Positions 40,597 to 49,783 of a stretch of DNA of 64,000 bases are shown piece after piece. The first letter of the stretch is position 1; each line of letters begins with the position of its first letter. The position numbers and the translations under genes were made by a program. The DNA comes from JAWVFM01 sp963771655 (GTDB lineage: Bacteria; Actinomycetota; Thermoleophilia; Solirubrobacterales; 70-9): NCBI GenBank assembly GCA_963771655.1, contig CAVYUG010000004.1, forward strand, positions 310,001 through 374,000, in the 5' to 3' direction. Under the pieces are notes generated by a model, which worked only from the letters and a program-made list of their open reading frames with translations, searched no databases and was not told the origin of the DNA.

Positions 40597-42826
40597 GTGA
40601 GGAGGGTCTGGGCCGCTGCCACGCTCGCCGCCCTCGCGGCTTTGCTTCCGGCCGCCGCGCAGGGCGCGAGCTCGTCGCTTTATCGCGGCCCGTCGCCGCG
40701 GCCGGGTCCCGACATCCTCTACGCGAAGCCGGCGCGGGCGCCGCAGCTCGCGAACGCCGGGATCTGGCGCGCTAAGCCGATCCTGGTCTCGGGAACGAGC
40801 GCCTACCGCGCGGGCGAGTTCCTCTACCAGGACTTCCTCTACGACGACCACGGCGCCCGGGCCGCACCCGATCCGGGCGATCCGCGGTCGAGCGGCAACA
40901 CCTTCTCGGCGCCGAACGGCACCTATACCTATCCGACCGATCCGGCCTACGCAAACAACGCGGCGGATCTCGTCGAGCTTCGCGTGAAGCCGCTACCTGA
41001 CGCCACCGCATTCCGCATGACGTTGAACGCGCTCAAGGACCCGTCGATTCTCGCCACCACCATCGCGATCGGAACGTCGAACACGTCGCAGGCGTATCCC
41101 TTCGGCGCCAACGTGTCGGGCCCCGCGAAGCTCTTCCTGACCGTCCACGGCGGCACGGCCGACCTCTCCAGCGCCGCCTCGGGCAAGCGCGTCGGGCCGG
41201 CGCCGAAGGTGTCGATCTCGAAGGCCCGCCGCCAGGTCCAGGTGACGGTGTCGCACAGCGCATGGAACCCGGGCCGGGAAGGTCCGGCTTGCCGCGGGCG
41301 TCGGGCTCTGGGATTCGTCCGCCGGCAAATACCTGCTGCCGGGACCCTCGGCCGACGCGACCCATCCTGGCGGGGCGGGCGCCCCGGCGAACCCGCCCGC
41401 CTTCTTCAACGTGGCCTTCCGCTACCACGAGCCGTGGCCTGCGATCGGCTCGGGCGGCGGCGTCGGGGCCGTCACGGATCCGGCCTGGTGGCGTGACAAG
41501 CAGCAGGCGGCGGCGCTGGCGGCCGGTGACATGGCGCCCTTCAGCGCCACCGTGGACTTCCGCAAGCTCGCCGAAGGCAAGCGGGACGACGGGGAAGGCA
41601 AACCGTGGGGCGTGCCGCGCAGCGGTCCGATGGACCGCATCCTGGCCAGTCACTTCCACACCGAGCAGGGAGCCGATTACTCCGTCCCCTGCGGCGACCC
41701 CACGGACTGCCTCGGGGAGCTGCGGGGCCAGCTCCAGCCGTACGCCATCTACGTCCCGCGCAAGCAGCGGCCCAAGCACGGCTACGGGCTCACACTGCTC
41801 CTGCACTCGCTCGGCGCGAGCTACAACCAGTTCGGCGACAGCCGCAACCAGTCGCAGTTCGGCGACCGGGGGCCCGGGTCGATCGTGATCACGCCGGAGG
41901 GCCGGGGACCGGACGGCTGGTACTACGGGCAGGCGGGCGCCGACACCTTCGAGGTATGGGCCGACGTCGCGCGGCGCTACCGGCTCGACCCGCGCTGGAC
42001 GGCGATCGCCGGTTACTCGATGGGCGGGTACGGGACCTACAAGTTCGCCACGCAGTTCCCCGACCTCTTCGCCCGCGCCCAGCCGACGGTCGGCCCGCCG
42101 GGGCTGGGGATCTGGGTTCCGCCGAACCCACCGGTGCCGGGCGGCCTTTCCTCGAACACCAATCGGATGCTGCCCTCGGTTCGCAACATCCCCTTCCTCC
42201 TCTGGGACGGCACCAACGACGAGCTCGTGCCGGTCCCCGGCCCGACCGCTCAGGCGCAGACCTTCGACGACATGGGCTACCGCTTCCGGTACGACCTGTT
42301 CGCGCCGCCCGTCGACCATTTCCTGCTCGCCGTGAACGACCAGTACGCGCCCGCAGCGAAGTTCCTCGGGACGGCGAAGGCCGACCGCAACCCCTTCCAC
42401 GTCACCTACGTCGTGAACCCGCGCATGAACTTCGCCGCCGACGGTACCGTCGCGGACCACGCCTACTGGCTCTCGGGCCTGAAGCTCCGCGACAAGAGCG
42501 GGGTGGGGCCGATCGGGAAGGTGGACGCCGTCTCCGAGGCCTTCGGCCTCGCCGACCCAGTCCCAAAGCCGACCCAGCGCACCGCCGGCGTCCTGGCCGG
42601 CGGCAACGTCGGCCCGCTCGCCTACGCCGAGACGTCGAAGGGCTGGGGTTCGGCTCGACCGGCGCGGAAGCGCGATGCCCTGCGCCTCACCCTGACGAAC
42701 CTCTCGCGCGTGACCGTCAACCCCGCGCGGGCCCGGCTCGACTGCCACCCGAAGCTCGACGTCAAGACGGACGGCCCGGTGACCGTCCGGCTGGCCGGCT
42801 GCGGGCGCTCACCCCACTTCGGATAG
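40597..42826 (+). CDS. Secreted alpha/beta-hydrolase (large esterase), one frameshift
   Basis: 742 residues after removing one base near 41278. Signal peptide at the start (VRRVWAAATLAALAALLPAAAQGA). An N-terminal beta-rich region (about 30-230, GEFLYQDFLYDDHGA, NTFSAPNGTYTYP) precedes a hydrolase region with HSLGASYNQF, the nucleophile elbow GYSMGGYG, TNDELVP (acid) and DHFLLA (His). The family resembles uncharacterised actinobacterial exported hydrolases; substrate unknown, could be polymer or lipid ester. C-terminus ends with a beta domain and Cys pair. Confidence 0.82.
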
Positions 42827-42852
42827 CGCCCGACCCGAGCCGGGCCGCTCGC

Positions 42853-42858
42853 TAGCCT
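42853..42858 (+). promoter_or_regulatory. -10 box before membrane-protein/phosphodiesterase operon
   Basis: TAGCCT ten bases before the ATG at 42869; no ribosome site. Confidence 0.35.
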
Positions 42859-42868
42859 TGGCCGGCTC

Positions 42869-43309
42869 ATGGACTCACTGTTCGTCGCCGCCTGCCAAGG
42901 GCTGGGCCTAGCCCTGGCGGCCGGCATTCTCGCCGGCGCCCCGGGACGCTCCGATGGACTCGGAATCGCCCTCGAGGTGGCCGCCGCGGTCGCCGGCGGC
43001 TTCCTGTTCGGGATCTCGCTCGGCGACAACGGCCACGCCGAATGGCCCGGCTACTTCGCCGGCGCGGTGTGCGCAATCGGCGCGTTCGTCGTGGCGCGGG
43101 ACGTCGCTATGGGGGCTGCCTCTCGCTCCTCGGCCGGCTCACCGCTCGCGGTCTCGGCCTTCATCGCCATCTTCGCGCTGATCCTCGCCGGGCTCTCGAT
43201 CCTGTTCGGGCCCCTCAGCCTCATCGGGCTCGCGGGGCTCGTCGTGCTCGCCGCGGGCCGACGCCGCAAGGCCTCGCGGAAGCACGAGGGCTTGAGGGTG
43301 CTTCGGTGA
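42869..43309 (+). CDS. Small membrane protein (4-5 TM), unknown
   Basis: 146 residues: GLGLALAAGILAGAP, IALEVAAAVAGGFLFGISLG, YFAGAVCAIGAFVVARDV, LAVSAFIAIFALILAGLSILFGPLSLIGLAGLVVLAAGRRR. DUF4126-like pattern, but not certain. The stop overlaps the next start (GTGA), so it is the first gene of a four-gene envelope cluster. Confidence 0.72.
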   Translation: MDSLFVAACQGLGLALAAGILAGAPGRSDGLGIALEVAAAVAGGFLFGISLGDNGHAEWPGYFAGAVCAIGAFVVARDVAMGAASRSSAGSPLAVSAFIAIFALILAGLSILFGPLSLIGLAGLVVLAAGRRRKASRKHEGLRVLR

Positions 43310-44877
43310 CGAGCGGCCGGAGCGGCCGCAAGCTCGTCCTCGTCGTCATCGACTCCCTCCGCAGCGACATGCTCCGGCGGTGCGTCGCGGAGGGCCTGGC
43401 GCCGAACCTGGGCGCGCTCATGGATCGCGGCCAGCTGGTCGACGACTGCGTCTCGAGCTTCCCTTCGGTGACGCCCGTCGCCACGGCGGAGATCACCACC
43501 GGCGTGCGCCCGGACCTGCACGCGATCAGCGGCGTCAACTGGTTTCACCGCGTCGAGCGTCGCTACGTGGAGTACGGATCCTCGTTCGAGGCGACTCGCG
43601 CCCTTGGGCTGGTGCGCACGCTCTACGACATCGTCTACGACATGAACATGGCTCACCTCTCGCCCGATGTGAGCACCGCGTTCGAGCGCCTCGCCGATGC
43701 GGGTGTGCGGACGGCGTGCACGCCGTTCCTGATCTACCGAGGAAGGCGGCGCCACGAGCTCGGCCTCGAGGGCGTCCTGCGCCGCGTGGCGCTCGCGGCA
43801 AGCTTCCGTCACGCGGTGTGGGGGCCGGAAGAGCTCTTCTACGGCGAGCTCTACGCCAGCCGCCGGGTCCCCTGCAAGCCGACCCTGGCTCGCCCCGGAA
43901 CCCGCGACCCGTACACGGCCTGCGTCGGCCGCGAGCTTGCCAGGGATGGCGCCTACGACTTCCTCCTCTTCTCGCTCCCCGACAACGATCATCACTCGCA
44001 CCGCTTCGGGCCGCTCGCGACCACCGAGTCCATCGCCCGAGCCGACTCCTGCCTGGGCGACCTCGTCGACGCGTGCGGCGGGATCGACCAATTCTGCGCG
44101 GAGCACGCCGTGATCGTCTGCGCCGATCACTCGCAGACCGAGGTCTCCGCTGAGCTGGACCTGATCAAGGCGTTTGCCGAGCGCTGGCGCGTGCTACGGC
44201 CGAGCCCCGATCGGGAGGCCGAGGCCGAGGTGGCTGTGAGCCCGTGTGCGCGCGCCGCGGGCGTTTACGTGCTCGCCGACGGCCCACACGGCCGGCGCAT
44301 TCACAAGGGAGCGCGGGACCTGCTGGCGACGCTGGAGGGGGCCGATCTCGCCGCCTGGCTCGCCGACGCCGACGGCGCGCCGCTGCTCCGGGCCGACGCT
44401 CGTCCGGCCGCGGAGGCGGCGGAGGCCGTGGTGGAGCGCGGCGGCCGCCAGCTTCGCTTCCGGCCCGGATCAGCCGTGCTCGACGAGCGCGGGGTCGCCT
44501 GGGACCTCGACGGCGATGCGCGCGCGCTCGACGCCAACCTCGACGACGGCCGCTTCCGCTCGAGCGCCTACCCCGACGCGTTGGCCCGCCTGTGGGCGGC
44601 GCTCTGCGCCCCGAACGCCGGCGACCTCCTGGTCTCGCTCGCCGAGGGCTACGAATGCGTCGATTGGGGCGGTGCGTCGCACATCGGCGGCGGCAGCCAC
44701 GGCAGCCTCGCCGCCGGCGACTCGCTCGGGCCTCTCCTCGCCTGCGGCCTCGAGGGGTTCGACCCGGGCGAGCAAGCGCGCTGGTCGGTGGGCGACGTCG
44801 CGACCCTCGTCGACGGGCATTTCGAGATCGGAGCCACGGAGGTGCACCATGGCCGCGCCCTCGCAAGCACCGGCTGA
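43306..44877 (+). CDS. Alkaline-phosphatase-superfamily phosphodiesterase/nucleotide pyrophosphatase
   Basis: 523 residues. LVLVVIDSLRSDML (metal Asp), FPSVTPVATAEITTG with the catalytic Thr, FSLPDNDHHSHRFGP (metal Asp and His), VIVCADHSQTE (metal Asp-His) and GGGSHGSL near the end. This is the type I phosphodiesterase/NPP fold. No signal peptide, so cytoplasmic. Located between a membrane protein and GtrA genes; may act on phospholipid- or sugar-linked phosphodiesters (inference). Confidence 0.87.
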   Translation: MTSGRSGRKLVLVVIDSLRSDMLRRCVAEGLAPNLGALMDRGQLVDDCVSSFPSVTPVATAEITTGVRPDLHAISGVNWFHRVERRYVEYGSSFEATRALGLVRTLYDIVYDMNMAHLSPDVSTAFERLADAGVRTACTPFLIYRGRRRHELGLEGVLRRVALAASFRHAVWGPEELFYGELYASRRVPCKPTLARPGTRDPYTACVGRELARDGAYDFLLFSLPDNDHHSHRFGPLATTESIARADSCLGDLVDACGGIDQFCAEHAVIVCADHSQTEVSAELDLIKAFAERWRVLRPSPDREAEAEVAVSPCARAAGVYVLADGPHGRRIHKGARDLLATLEGADLAAWLADADGAPLLRADARPAAEAAEAVVERGGRQLRFRPGSAVLDERGVAWDLDGDARALDANLDDGRFRSSAYPDALARLWAALCAPNAGDLLVSLAEGYECVDWGGASHIGGGSHGSLAAGDSLGPLLACGLEGFDPGEQARWSVGDVATLVDGHFEIGATEVHHGRALASTG

Positions 44878-45379
44878 GGCACCGCCCGCCGCCGAGGAGC
44901 GGGGCGCGATCGGGCGTCTCGCGGGGCTGGCCTGGGACATCGTGCGTCGCGTGCACCTCGGGACGAGGCAGCCCGCCAACTGGGTCCAGCTCTTCAAGTT
45001 CGGGCTGGTCGGTGGCAGCGGCTACGTCATCAACCTCATCGCCTTCACGGTCTTCGTGGAGGCCGCGGGCGTGCACCACATCGCCGCCGCCGTGCTTTCG
45101 TTCTGCCTCGCGGTCACGAACAACTACCTGCTGAACCGCGCATGGACGTTCCGCGACGCGCGCGGCGACCACGCGGGGTTCGAGGCGGCCCGGTTCTTCG
45201 CCGTGAGCGTCGCGGCTCTCGGGGTCAACCTCGCCGTGCTCTACGGTCTGGTCGACGTGGCGAGCGCGCCGGCCGTCGCCTCGCAGGCGATCGCCGTGGC
45301 CGTCGCGATGCCGTTCAACTTCATCGGCAACAAGCTGTGGACCTTCGGAAGAACCGCCTCGCGCTCGCGACGGCCCTGA
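44849..45379 (+). CDS. GtrA-like flippase-family membrane protein
   Basis: 176 residues with four TM helices: LFKFGLVGGSGYVINLIAFTVFVE, AAAVLSFCLAVTNNYLLNRAWTF, FFAVSVAALGVNLAVLYGLVD, FNFIGNKLWTF. The F-x-V/GGSGYVIN start and NY-LNR-WTF motif define GtrA/DPMS flippase proteins, which help translocate polyprenyl-phosphate sugars. Overlaps the preceding gene by 29 bases; GGAGGTG ribosome site lies inside it. Confidence 0.92.
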   Translation: MAAPSQAPAEAPPAAEERGAIGRLAGLAWDIVRRVHLGTRQPANWVQLFKFGLVGGSGYVINLIAFTVFVEAAGVHHIAAAVLSFCLAVTNNYLLNRAWTFRDARGDHAGFEAARFFAVSVAALGVNLAVLYGLVDVASAPAVASQAIAVAVAMPFNFIGNKLWTFGRTASRSRRP

Positions 45380-47013
45380 GCGCGCTCGCGGCGCTGGTCG
45401 TCGCGTCCCCGGCGCGGGCGTCCGAGCCCCCGGAGGGCGGCTACACGCTCGCCCCCGCCGAGGCGATCGCGATCGCCAAGCGGGACGCGAAGGTCGCCGC
45501 CGAGGAGCGCAGGTGGGGCCGCCTCGACCCCTCGGCGCAGACGAAGGACTCGCACTGGGAGGTTGGCTTCTACAAGGGCCAGAGGGAGCTCGTCCTCGTG
45601 ATGGTCGACGACGCCACCCACGAGATCACCGAGTCCTGGACGGGCTACCAGGTGGCGTGGCAGATGGCGCGCGGCTACCCGGGCGCCTTCGGTCGCAAGG
45701 TGAACGCGCCCTACGTGTGGCTGCCGCTGTGCGGCTTCTTCGTTCTCGGCCTCCTCGACTGGCGCCGATGGCGGCGGATCGTCCATCTCGACCTCGCGGT
45801 TCTCCTGGCCTTCGGGGTGTCCAACTACTTCTTCAACAACGGGGACATCGGCGTCTCCGTGCCGCTCGCCTACCCGGTGCTCCTCTACCTGCTCGCGCGC
45901 ATGCTTTGGATCGGGTTCCGAGGTCGTGGCGAGGGCCTGCGGCCGACGCTGTCCACCGGGTGGCTCGCGCTCGGCGTGATCTTCCTGCTGTCCTTTCGGG
46001 TGGCGCTCAACCTCGCCGACTCGAACGTGATCGACGTTGGCTACGCCGGCGTGATCGGCGCCGACCGCGCCACGCACGGGAAGCCGATCTGGGGCGACGG
46101 CGCCTTCCCCCAGGACAACCAGTCCGGCGACACCTACGGCCCGGTCAACTACTACGCCTACGTCCCGTTCGAGCTCGCCTTCCCTTGGTCGGGAAGCTGG
46201 GACGACCTGCCCGCGGCCCACGGTGCCTCGGTCGCCTTCGACCTGCTGGCCGTCGCCGGGCTCCTCTTCCTCGGCAGGCGGATCCGGCCCGGCCCGGCCG
46301 GCAACCGGCTCGGGGTGATCCTCGCCTACGGCTGGGCGTCGTACCCGTATACCGCCTATGCGCTGGAGTCGAACTCCAATGACACGCTCGTCGCCGCCCT
46401 TCTCATCGGAGCCCTGCTCCTGATCGCATCGCCCGCCGGCCGGGGAGCGATGACGGCCCTCGCCGGCTGGGCCAAGTTCGCGGCGCTGGCGCTGGCGCCG
46501 CTGCTCGCCGTGGGAGTCCGGGAGCCCGAGCCCGGCGAGACTGTCCCTGCCGGCTGGCGGCGATGGTTCGCGGCACCGCCCCCGCGAGCGGTCGCGCTGT
46601 TCGCGATCGCGTTCGGCGCGGTGACTGCCCTCGTGCTCGCGGGCCCGGCCGTCGACCCCGGCCTCGGGACGTTCTGGCACCGCACCTTCTCGAGTCAGGC
46701 CAACCGCGATTCCCCGTTCAGCATCTGGGGGCAGGCGAGCCTCGGAGGCCTGCACGTCGTGGTCGAGGGCCTCACGTTGCTCCTCGCCGTCACGGTCGCC
46801 TTCACCCCGCGCCGGCGGACGCTCCGGCAGGTCGCCGCGCTCGGCGCGGCGGTGACGATCGCGGTCGAGCTCTGCCTCCACCACTGGTTCTACCTCTACA
46901 TCCCCTGGTTCTTCCCCCTGCTGCTGCTCGCCCTCGCCATCGGCGATGCTGGTCGGGAGGCCGCGCCGGCTCCGGCGGCGATGAAACGCCGCGTCCCGGT
47001 GCCAGTCGCCTGA
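45337..47013 (+). CDS. Polytopic membrane protein with PepSY-like N-terminal domain, glycosyltransferase-87-like
   Basis: 558 residues from the GTG inside the gtrA gene. Signal-like N-terminal helix, then a PepSY-like stretch (YTLAPAEAIAIAKRDAKVAAEE, HWEVGFYKGQRELVLVMVDDATHEITESWTG), then about 11 TM helices with motifs NYFFNNGDIG, DRATHGKPIWGD, DTYGPVNYYAYVPFE, YPYTAYALESNSNDTLV, as in GT-C type mannosyl/arabinosyl transferases. Likely transfers sugars from polyprenyl-phosphate carriers; donor and acceptor unknown. Fusion of PepSY to GT-C is unusual. Confidence 0.8.
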   Translation: MDLRKNRLALATALSALAALVVASPARASEPPEGGYTLAPAEAIAIAKRDAKVAAEERRWGRLDPSAQTKDSHWEVGFYKGQRELVLVMVDDATHEITESWTGYQVAWQMARGYPGAFGRKVNAPYVWLPLCGFFVLGLLDWRRWRRIVHLDLAVLLAFGVSNYFFNNGDIGVSVPLAYPVLLYLLARMLWIGFRGRGEGLRPTLSTGWLALGVIFLLSFRVALNLADSNVIDVGYAGVIGADRATHGKPIWGDGAFPQDNQSGDTYGPVNYYAYVPFELAFPWSGSWDDLPAAHGASVAFDLLAVAGLLFLGRRIRPGPAGNRLGVILAYGWASYPYTAYALESNSNDTLVAALLIGALLLIASPAGRGAMTALAGWAKFAALALAPLLAVGVREPEPGETVPAGWRRWFAAPPPRAVALFAIAFGAVTALVLAGPAVDPGLGTFWHRTFSSQANRDSPFSIWGQASLGGLHVVVEGLTLLLAVTVAFTPRRRTLRQVAALGAAVTIAVELCLHHWFYLYIPWFFPLLLLALAIGDAGREAAPAPAAMKRRVPVPVA

Positions 47014-47297
47014 CCGCGAACGTCCCGCAGTGGGGGCTAGGCGCGGTACCCAGGGACGTCCGGTGCGCTAGGAGGGTCCGGCGAAACGAGGGGGGCCGTT
47101 CCTCGGTCGCTTCCGTTGAGCCTTCCCGTAGGTATCGGCCTAAGCCCGGCCACCCAATGGGACAGCTTCCCATATTTCAAACCTGCAAACCCGATTCGGA
47201 CAGGGGCTCAAGCCCCCCACTCGTTCTTGAGCCGCCCAAACGACGCGATCCACCTTGCTACGGCGTAGCGGAATGACTGTCAGCGAGCTAGACGCTC
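47014..47297. other. Convergent gap with hairpin, no gene seen
   Basis: 284 bp between a plus-strand gene end and the ymdB 3' end. Open frames cross it without family signal. It holds a 29-base hairpin (47205-47233) and a GGGGCT-CA-AGCCCC palindrome inside it, likely transcription-end structures. Confidence 0.5.
47205..47233. terminator. Hairpin in convergent gap
   Basis: GGCTCAAG pairs perfectly with CTTGAGCC around a 13-base loop, and the left arm is itself within GGGGCTCAAGCCCC. No strong T tract; may end transcripts from both sides. Confidence 0.45.
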
Positions 47298-48077
47298 CTA
47301 GGGGACGACCGGCTCGAGGACCTGCTCGATCGAGCGCGCGAGCCCGTCGTCACCCACTTCGACGACCACGGCGTTGACCCAGACGTCGCCCTCCGCGCCG
47401 TCGAACCGAACCGGCATCTGGGTGCGGAACGACTCCAGCACCTGGTCGCGACGCGCCCCGAGAACCCCCTCGCGCGACCCGGTCATGCCGACGTCGGATA
47501 TATGCGCGGTGCCACCCGGCAGAACGCGGGCATCGGCCGTCGGCACGTGCGTGTGAGTGCCCAGCACGGCCGCGACGCGCCCGTCGAGATGCCAGCCCAT
47601 CGCCACCTTCTCGCTGGTGATCTCGGCGTGAAAGTCGACGATCGCGGAGTCGGACTCGCCCTCGAGCCGATCGAGCAGGGAGTCGGCCTCGACGAAGGGC
47701 GAGCGGGCGACCCTCAGCATGACGACGCCGCTCAGGTTGATGACGGCGACGCGCTGCCCCCCCGCCTCGACGATCACGTGACCGCGGCCGGGGTTCCCGG
47801 CCGGGTAGTTGGAGGGTCGGATGATCCGGTCGCACCGGTCGAGGAACTCGTAGACCTCGCGGTGGCGATAGACGTGGTTGCCGGTCGTGATGACGTCGAC
47901 ACCGGCGCCGAAGAGGTCGTTGGCGGTGCGCTCGGTGATGCCCACCCCGCCGGCGGAGTTCTCGCCGTTCGCGATCACCAGGTCCGGCGCGAAGCCGTCG
48001 CGCAGCCGGGGCAGCGCTGCGGCAAGCCCCTGCCGGCCGGGCTTGCCGCAGACGTCGCCGAAGAAGAGGATCTTCAC
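47298..48077 (-). CDS. Metallophosphoesterase YmdB (TIGR00282) family
   Basis: 259 residues: ILFFGDVCGKPGRQ, VIANGENSAGGVGIT, DVITTGNHVYRHREV, RPSNYP, VDFHAEITSEKVAMGWHLDGRVAAVLGTHTHVPTAD, GTAHISDVGMTG. The Asp/His/Asn set binds the dimetal centre. Family acts on 2',3'-cAMP and regulates RNA decay in Bacillus. GTG six bases below TAGGCT. Nine bases from the next gene, same strand. Confidence 0.92.
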   Translation of the reverse strand: MKILFFGDVCGKPGRQGLAAALPRLRDGFAPDLVIANGENSAGGVGITERTANDLFGAGVDVITTGNHVYRHREVYEFLDRCDRIIRPSNYPAGNPGRGHVIVEAGGQRVAVINLSGVVMLRVARSPFVEADSLLDRLEGESDSAIVDFHAEITSEKVAMGWHLDGRVAAVLGTHTHVPTADARVLPGGTAHISDVGMTGSREGVLGARRDQVLESFRTQMPVRFDGAEGDVWVNAVVVEVGDDGLARSIEQVLEPVVP

Positions 48078-48083
48078 ACGTTG

Positions 48084-48089
48084 AGCCTA
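48084..48089 (-). promoter_or_regulatory. -10 box of ymdB-like gene (leaderless)
   Basis: TAGGCT on the minus strand, six bases before the GTG. Confidence 0.38.
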
Positions 48090-48659
48090 TGCCTCCTCGC
48101 GAGCCGGCTCGTAGATGAGGATCAGGGTCTCGGCCGCCGGCCGCGACTCGGTGAGCCTCAGCGACGACGGCTCACTTAAGTCGCCGAACAGCCGCTTGCC
48201 CGCCCCGAGCACGGTGGGGAAGACCATCAGCCGGTACTCGTCGACGAGGTCGTTCGCGGCCAGGGCCCCCACGAGCTGGGCGCTCCCGTTGACCAGGATG
48301 TCGCCGTCGTGAGCGTCCTTGACCCTGGCCACCTCGCTCGCGACGTCCCCTGAGATCACCGTCGTGTTGTTCCAGTCCGGGTCGCTTAGCGTCGAGCTGA
48401 CCACGTACTTGGGCATGGTGTTGAGCTTGTCGGCGAACTCGCCCTCCCTCGACGGCCAGGCCGCGGCGAAACCCTCGTACGTCGTGCGCCCCAGGAGCAG
48501 CGCGTCCGCGCCCATCACCTCGTCGAGCTTGAACTTGTCGCCCTCTTCGCCGCGGTCGTACTTGAACGCCCAGCCTCCGCGGTCGGTGCCCTCCGACCCT
48601 CCCGGGTCCTCCAGCACGCCGTCAACGGTGACGAACTGCGTTACGACGATCCTTCCCAT
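48087..48659 (-). CDS. Dihydrofolate reductase/RibD C-terminal domain protein
   Basis: 190 residues: IVVTQFVTVDGVLEDPGG, GADALLLGRTTYEGFAAAWPSREGEFADKLN, VVSSTLSDPDWNNTTVISGD, DILVNGSAQLVGALAANDLVDEYRLMVFPTVLGAGKRLF. The ubiquitous YwjB-like DHFR-fold NADPH-binding group; substrate unknown. Its start lies next to the 59-bp repeat region but points away from it. Confidence 0.88.
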   Translation of the reverse strand: MGRIVVTQFVTVDGVLEDPGGSEGTDRGGWAFKYDRGEEGDKFKLDEVMGADALLLGRTTYEGFAAAWPSREGEFADKLNTMPKYVVSSTLSDPDWNNTTVISGDVASEVARVKDAHDGDILVNGSAQLVGALAANDLVDEYRLMVFPTVLGAGKRLFGDLSEPSSLRLTESRPAAETLILIYEPAREEA

Positions 48660-48741
48660 CTCGATTCCTCCTTCGGTCTTGCGCTTCCCCTCTTAGGACG
48701 GGCGAGTGGCGGGAAACTAATCGGGCCCAGCTAGCGTTCCC

Positions 48742-49055
48742 GGGCCTGTGAGCGCGGAGCGACGAGCGAGGAAGGGTGATTCGGCGCGGAGCGCGAGGAT
48801 GGGCCTGTGAGCGCGGAGCGACGAGCGAGGAAGGGTGATTCGGCGCGGAGCGCGAGGATGGGCCTGTGAGCGCGGAGCGACGAGCGAGGAAGGGTGATTC
48901 GGCGCGGAGCGCGAGGATGGGCCTGTGAGCGCGGAGCGACGAGCGAGGAAGGGTGATTCGGCGCGGAGCGCGAGGATGGGCCTGTGAGCGCGGAGCGACG
49001 AGCGAGGAAGGGTGATTCGGCGCGGAGCGCGAGGATGGGCCTGTGAGCGCGGAGC
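48742..49055 (+). repeat. 59-bp tandem repeat, five identical units plus a partial sixth running into an ABC gene
   Basis: Units begin at 48742, 48801, 48860, 48919 and 48978; the sixth starts at 49037 and diverges after about 19 bases, where the ABC transporter gene continues. Copies look identical by eye. Each unit contains GAGGA, seven bases, then GTG, the same start context as the ABC gene. The GTG opens a 20-codon frame ending in TGA that overlaps the next GTG by four bases (GTGA). A second 20-codon frame (GTGATTCGG...) is chained the same way. The array is therefore a duplicated translation-initiation region. Confidence 0.9.
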
Positions 49056-49774
49056 CGGTCATCGAGGTCCGCGACCTGCGCAAGCGATTCGGCGACCGCG
49101 AGGCGCTTCGCGGCGTGACGTTCGGCGCCGAGAAGGGCGAGCTCCTGGCGGTGATCGGGCCGAACGGCGCCGGCAAGACGACGCTGCTTTCGATCCTCGC
49201 CGGAATCCGGGCGCCGGACGGCGGGGAGGTCAGCCGCGCGCCAGGGGAGATCGGGTGGGTCCCGCAGCAGGCGGCGCTCTACCGGCGGCTCACCGTCGAG
49301 GAGAACCTGCGCCTGTTCGCTCGGCTGGAGGAGGTGGACGACGTGGACGCCACCGTGGAGCGGATGCTCGATCAGACGGGCCTCGCGGACCGCCGCGGCG
49401 ATCCGGTCTCGAAGCTCTCCGGGGGGACGCAGCAGCGAGTGAACATCGCGATCGGCCTGATCGCGCAGCCTGTCGCGATGCTCCTCGACGAGCCGAGCGC
49501 GGGGCTCGATCCGGGGCAGCGCGAGCGGCTGTGGGAGTTCGTGCTCGGGCTGGCCGGCGCGGGCACGACCGTGCTCTTCTCCACGCACAACATCGCCGAG
49601 GCGGAGCGCTACGGCCGGCGACTACTCGTGATAGCCGACGGCGAAGTGCTCTTCCACGGCTCGCCGCGCGAGCTTCACGAGGCGGTGGTGCAGGGGCCGG
49701 GCGAGGGCGGCGAGGAGACGATCGCGAGCTTCGAGCACGCCTTCGTGTCGTTCCTGCGCCAGCGAGGGCATTAG
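49043..49774 (+). CDS. ABC transporter ATP-binding protein
   Basis: 243 residues: Walker A GPNGAGKTTL, Q-loop VPQQAALYRRLTVEENLRLF, signature LSGGTQQRVNIAIGL, Walker B VAMLLDEPSAGLDPGQRERL, STHNIAEAE with the switch His. ABC-2/NatA exporter class. GTG start at 49043 lies inside the sixth partial 59-bp repeat. Encoded with the permease nine bases downstream. Confidence 0.94.
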   Translation: MSAEPVIEVRDLRKRFGDREALRGVTFGAEKGELLAVIGPNGAGKTTLLSILAGIRAPDGGEVSRAPGEIGWVPQQAALYRRLTVEENLRLFARLEEVDDVDATVERMLDQTGLADRRGDPVSKLSGGTQQRVNIAIGLIAQPVAMLLDEPSAGLDPGQRERLWEFVLGLAGAGTTVLFSTHNIAEAERYGRRLLVIADGEVLFHGSPRELHEAVVQGPGEGGEETIASFEHAFVSFLRQRGH

Positions 49775-49783
49775 GGGCGGTCG

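Noticed and set aside
48742..49055. Repeat array as a CRISPR
   Set aside because: Units are contiguous with no spacers and the 59-bp unit is the 5' region of the neighbouring gene.
48731..49588. 285-codon minus-strand frame across the tandem repeat
   Set aside because: It merely translates the 59-bp repeat and the antisense of the ABC gene; repetitive, no start context, no family.
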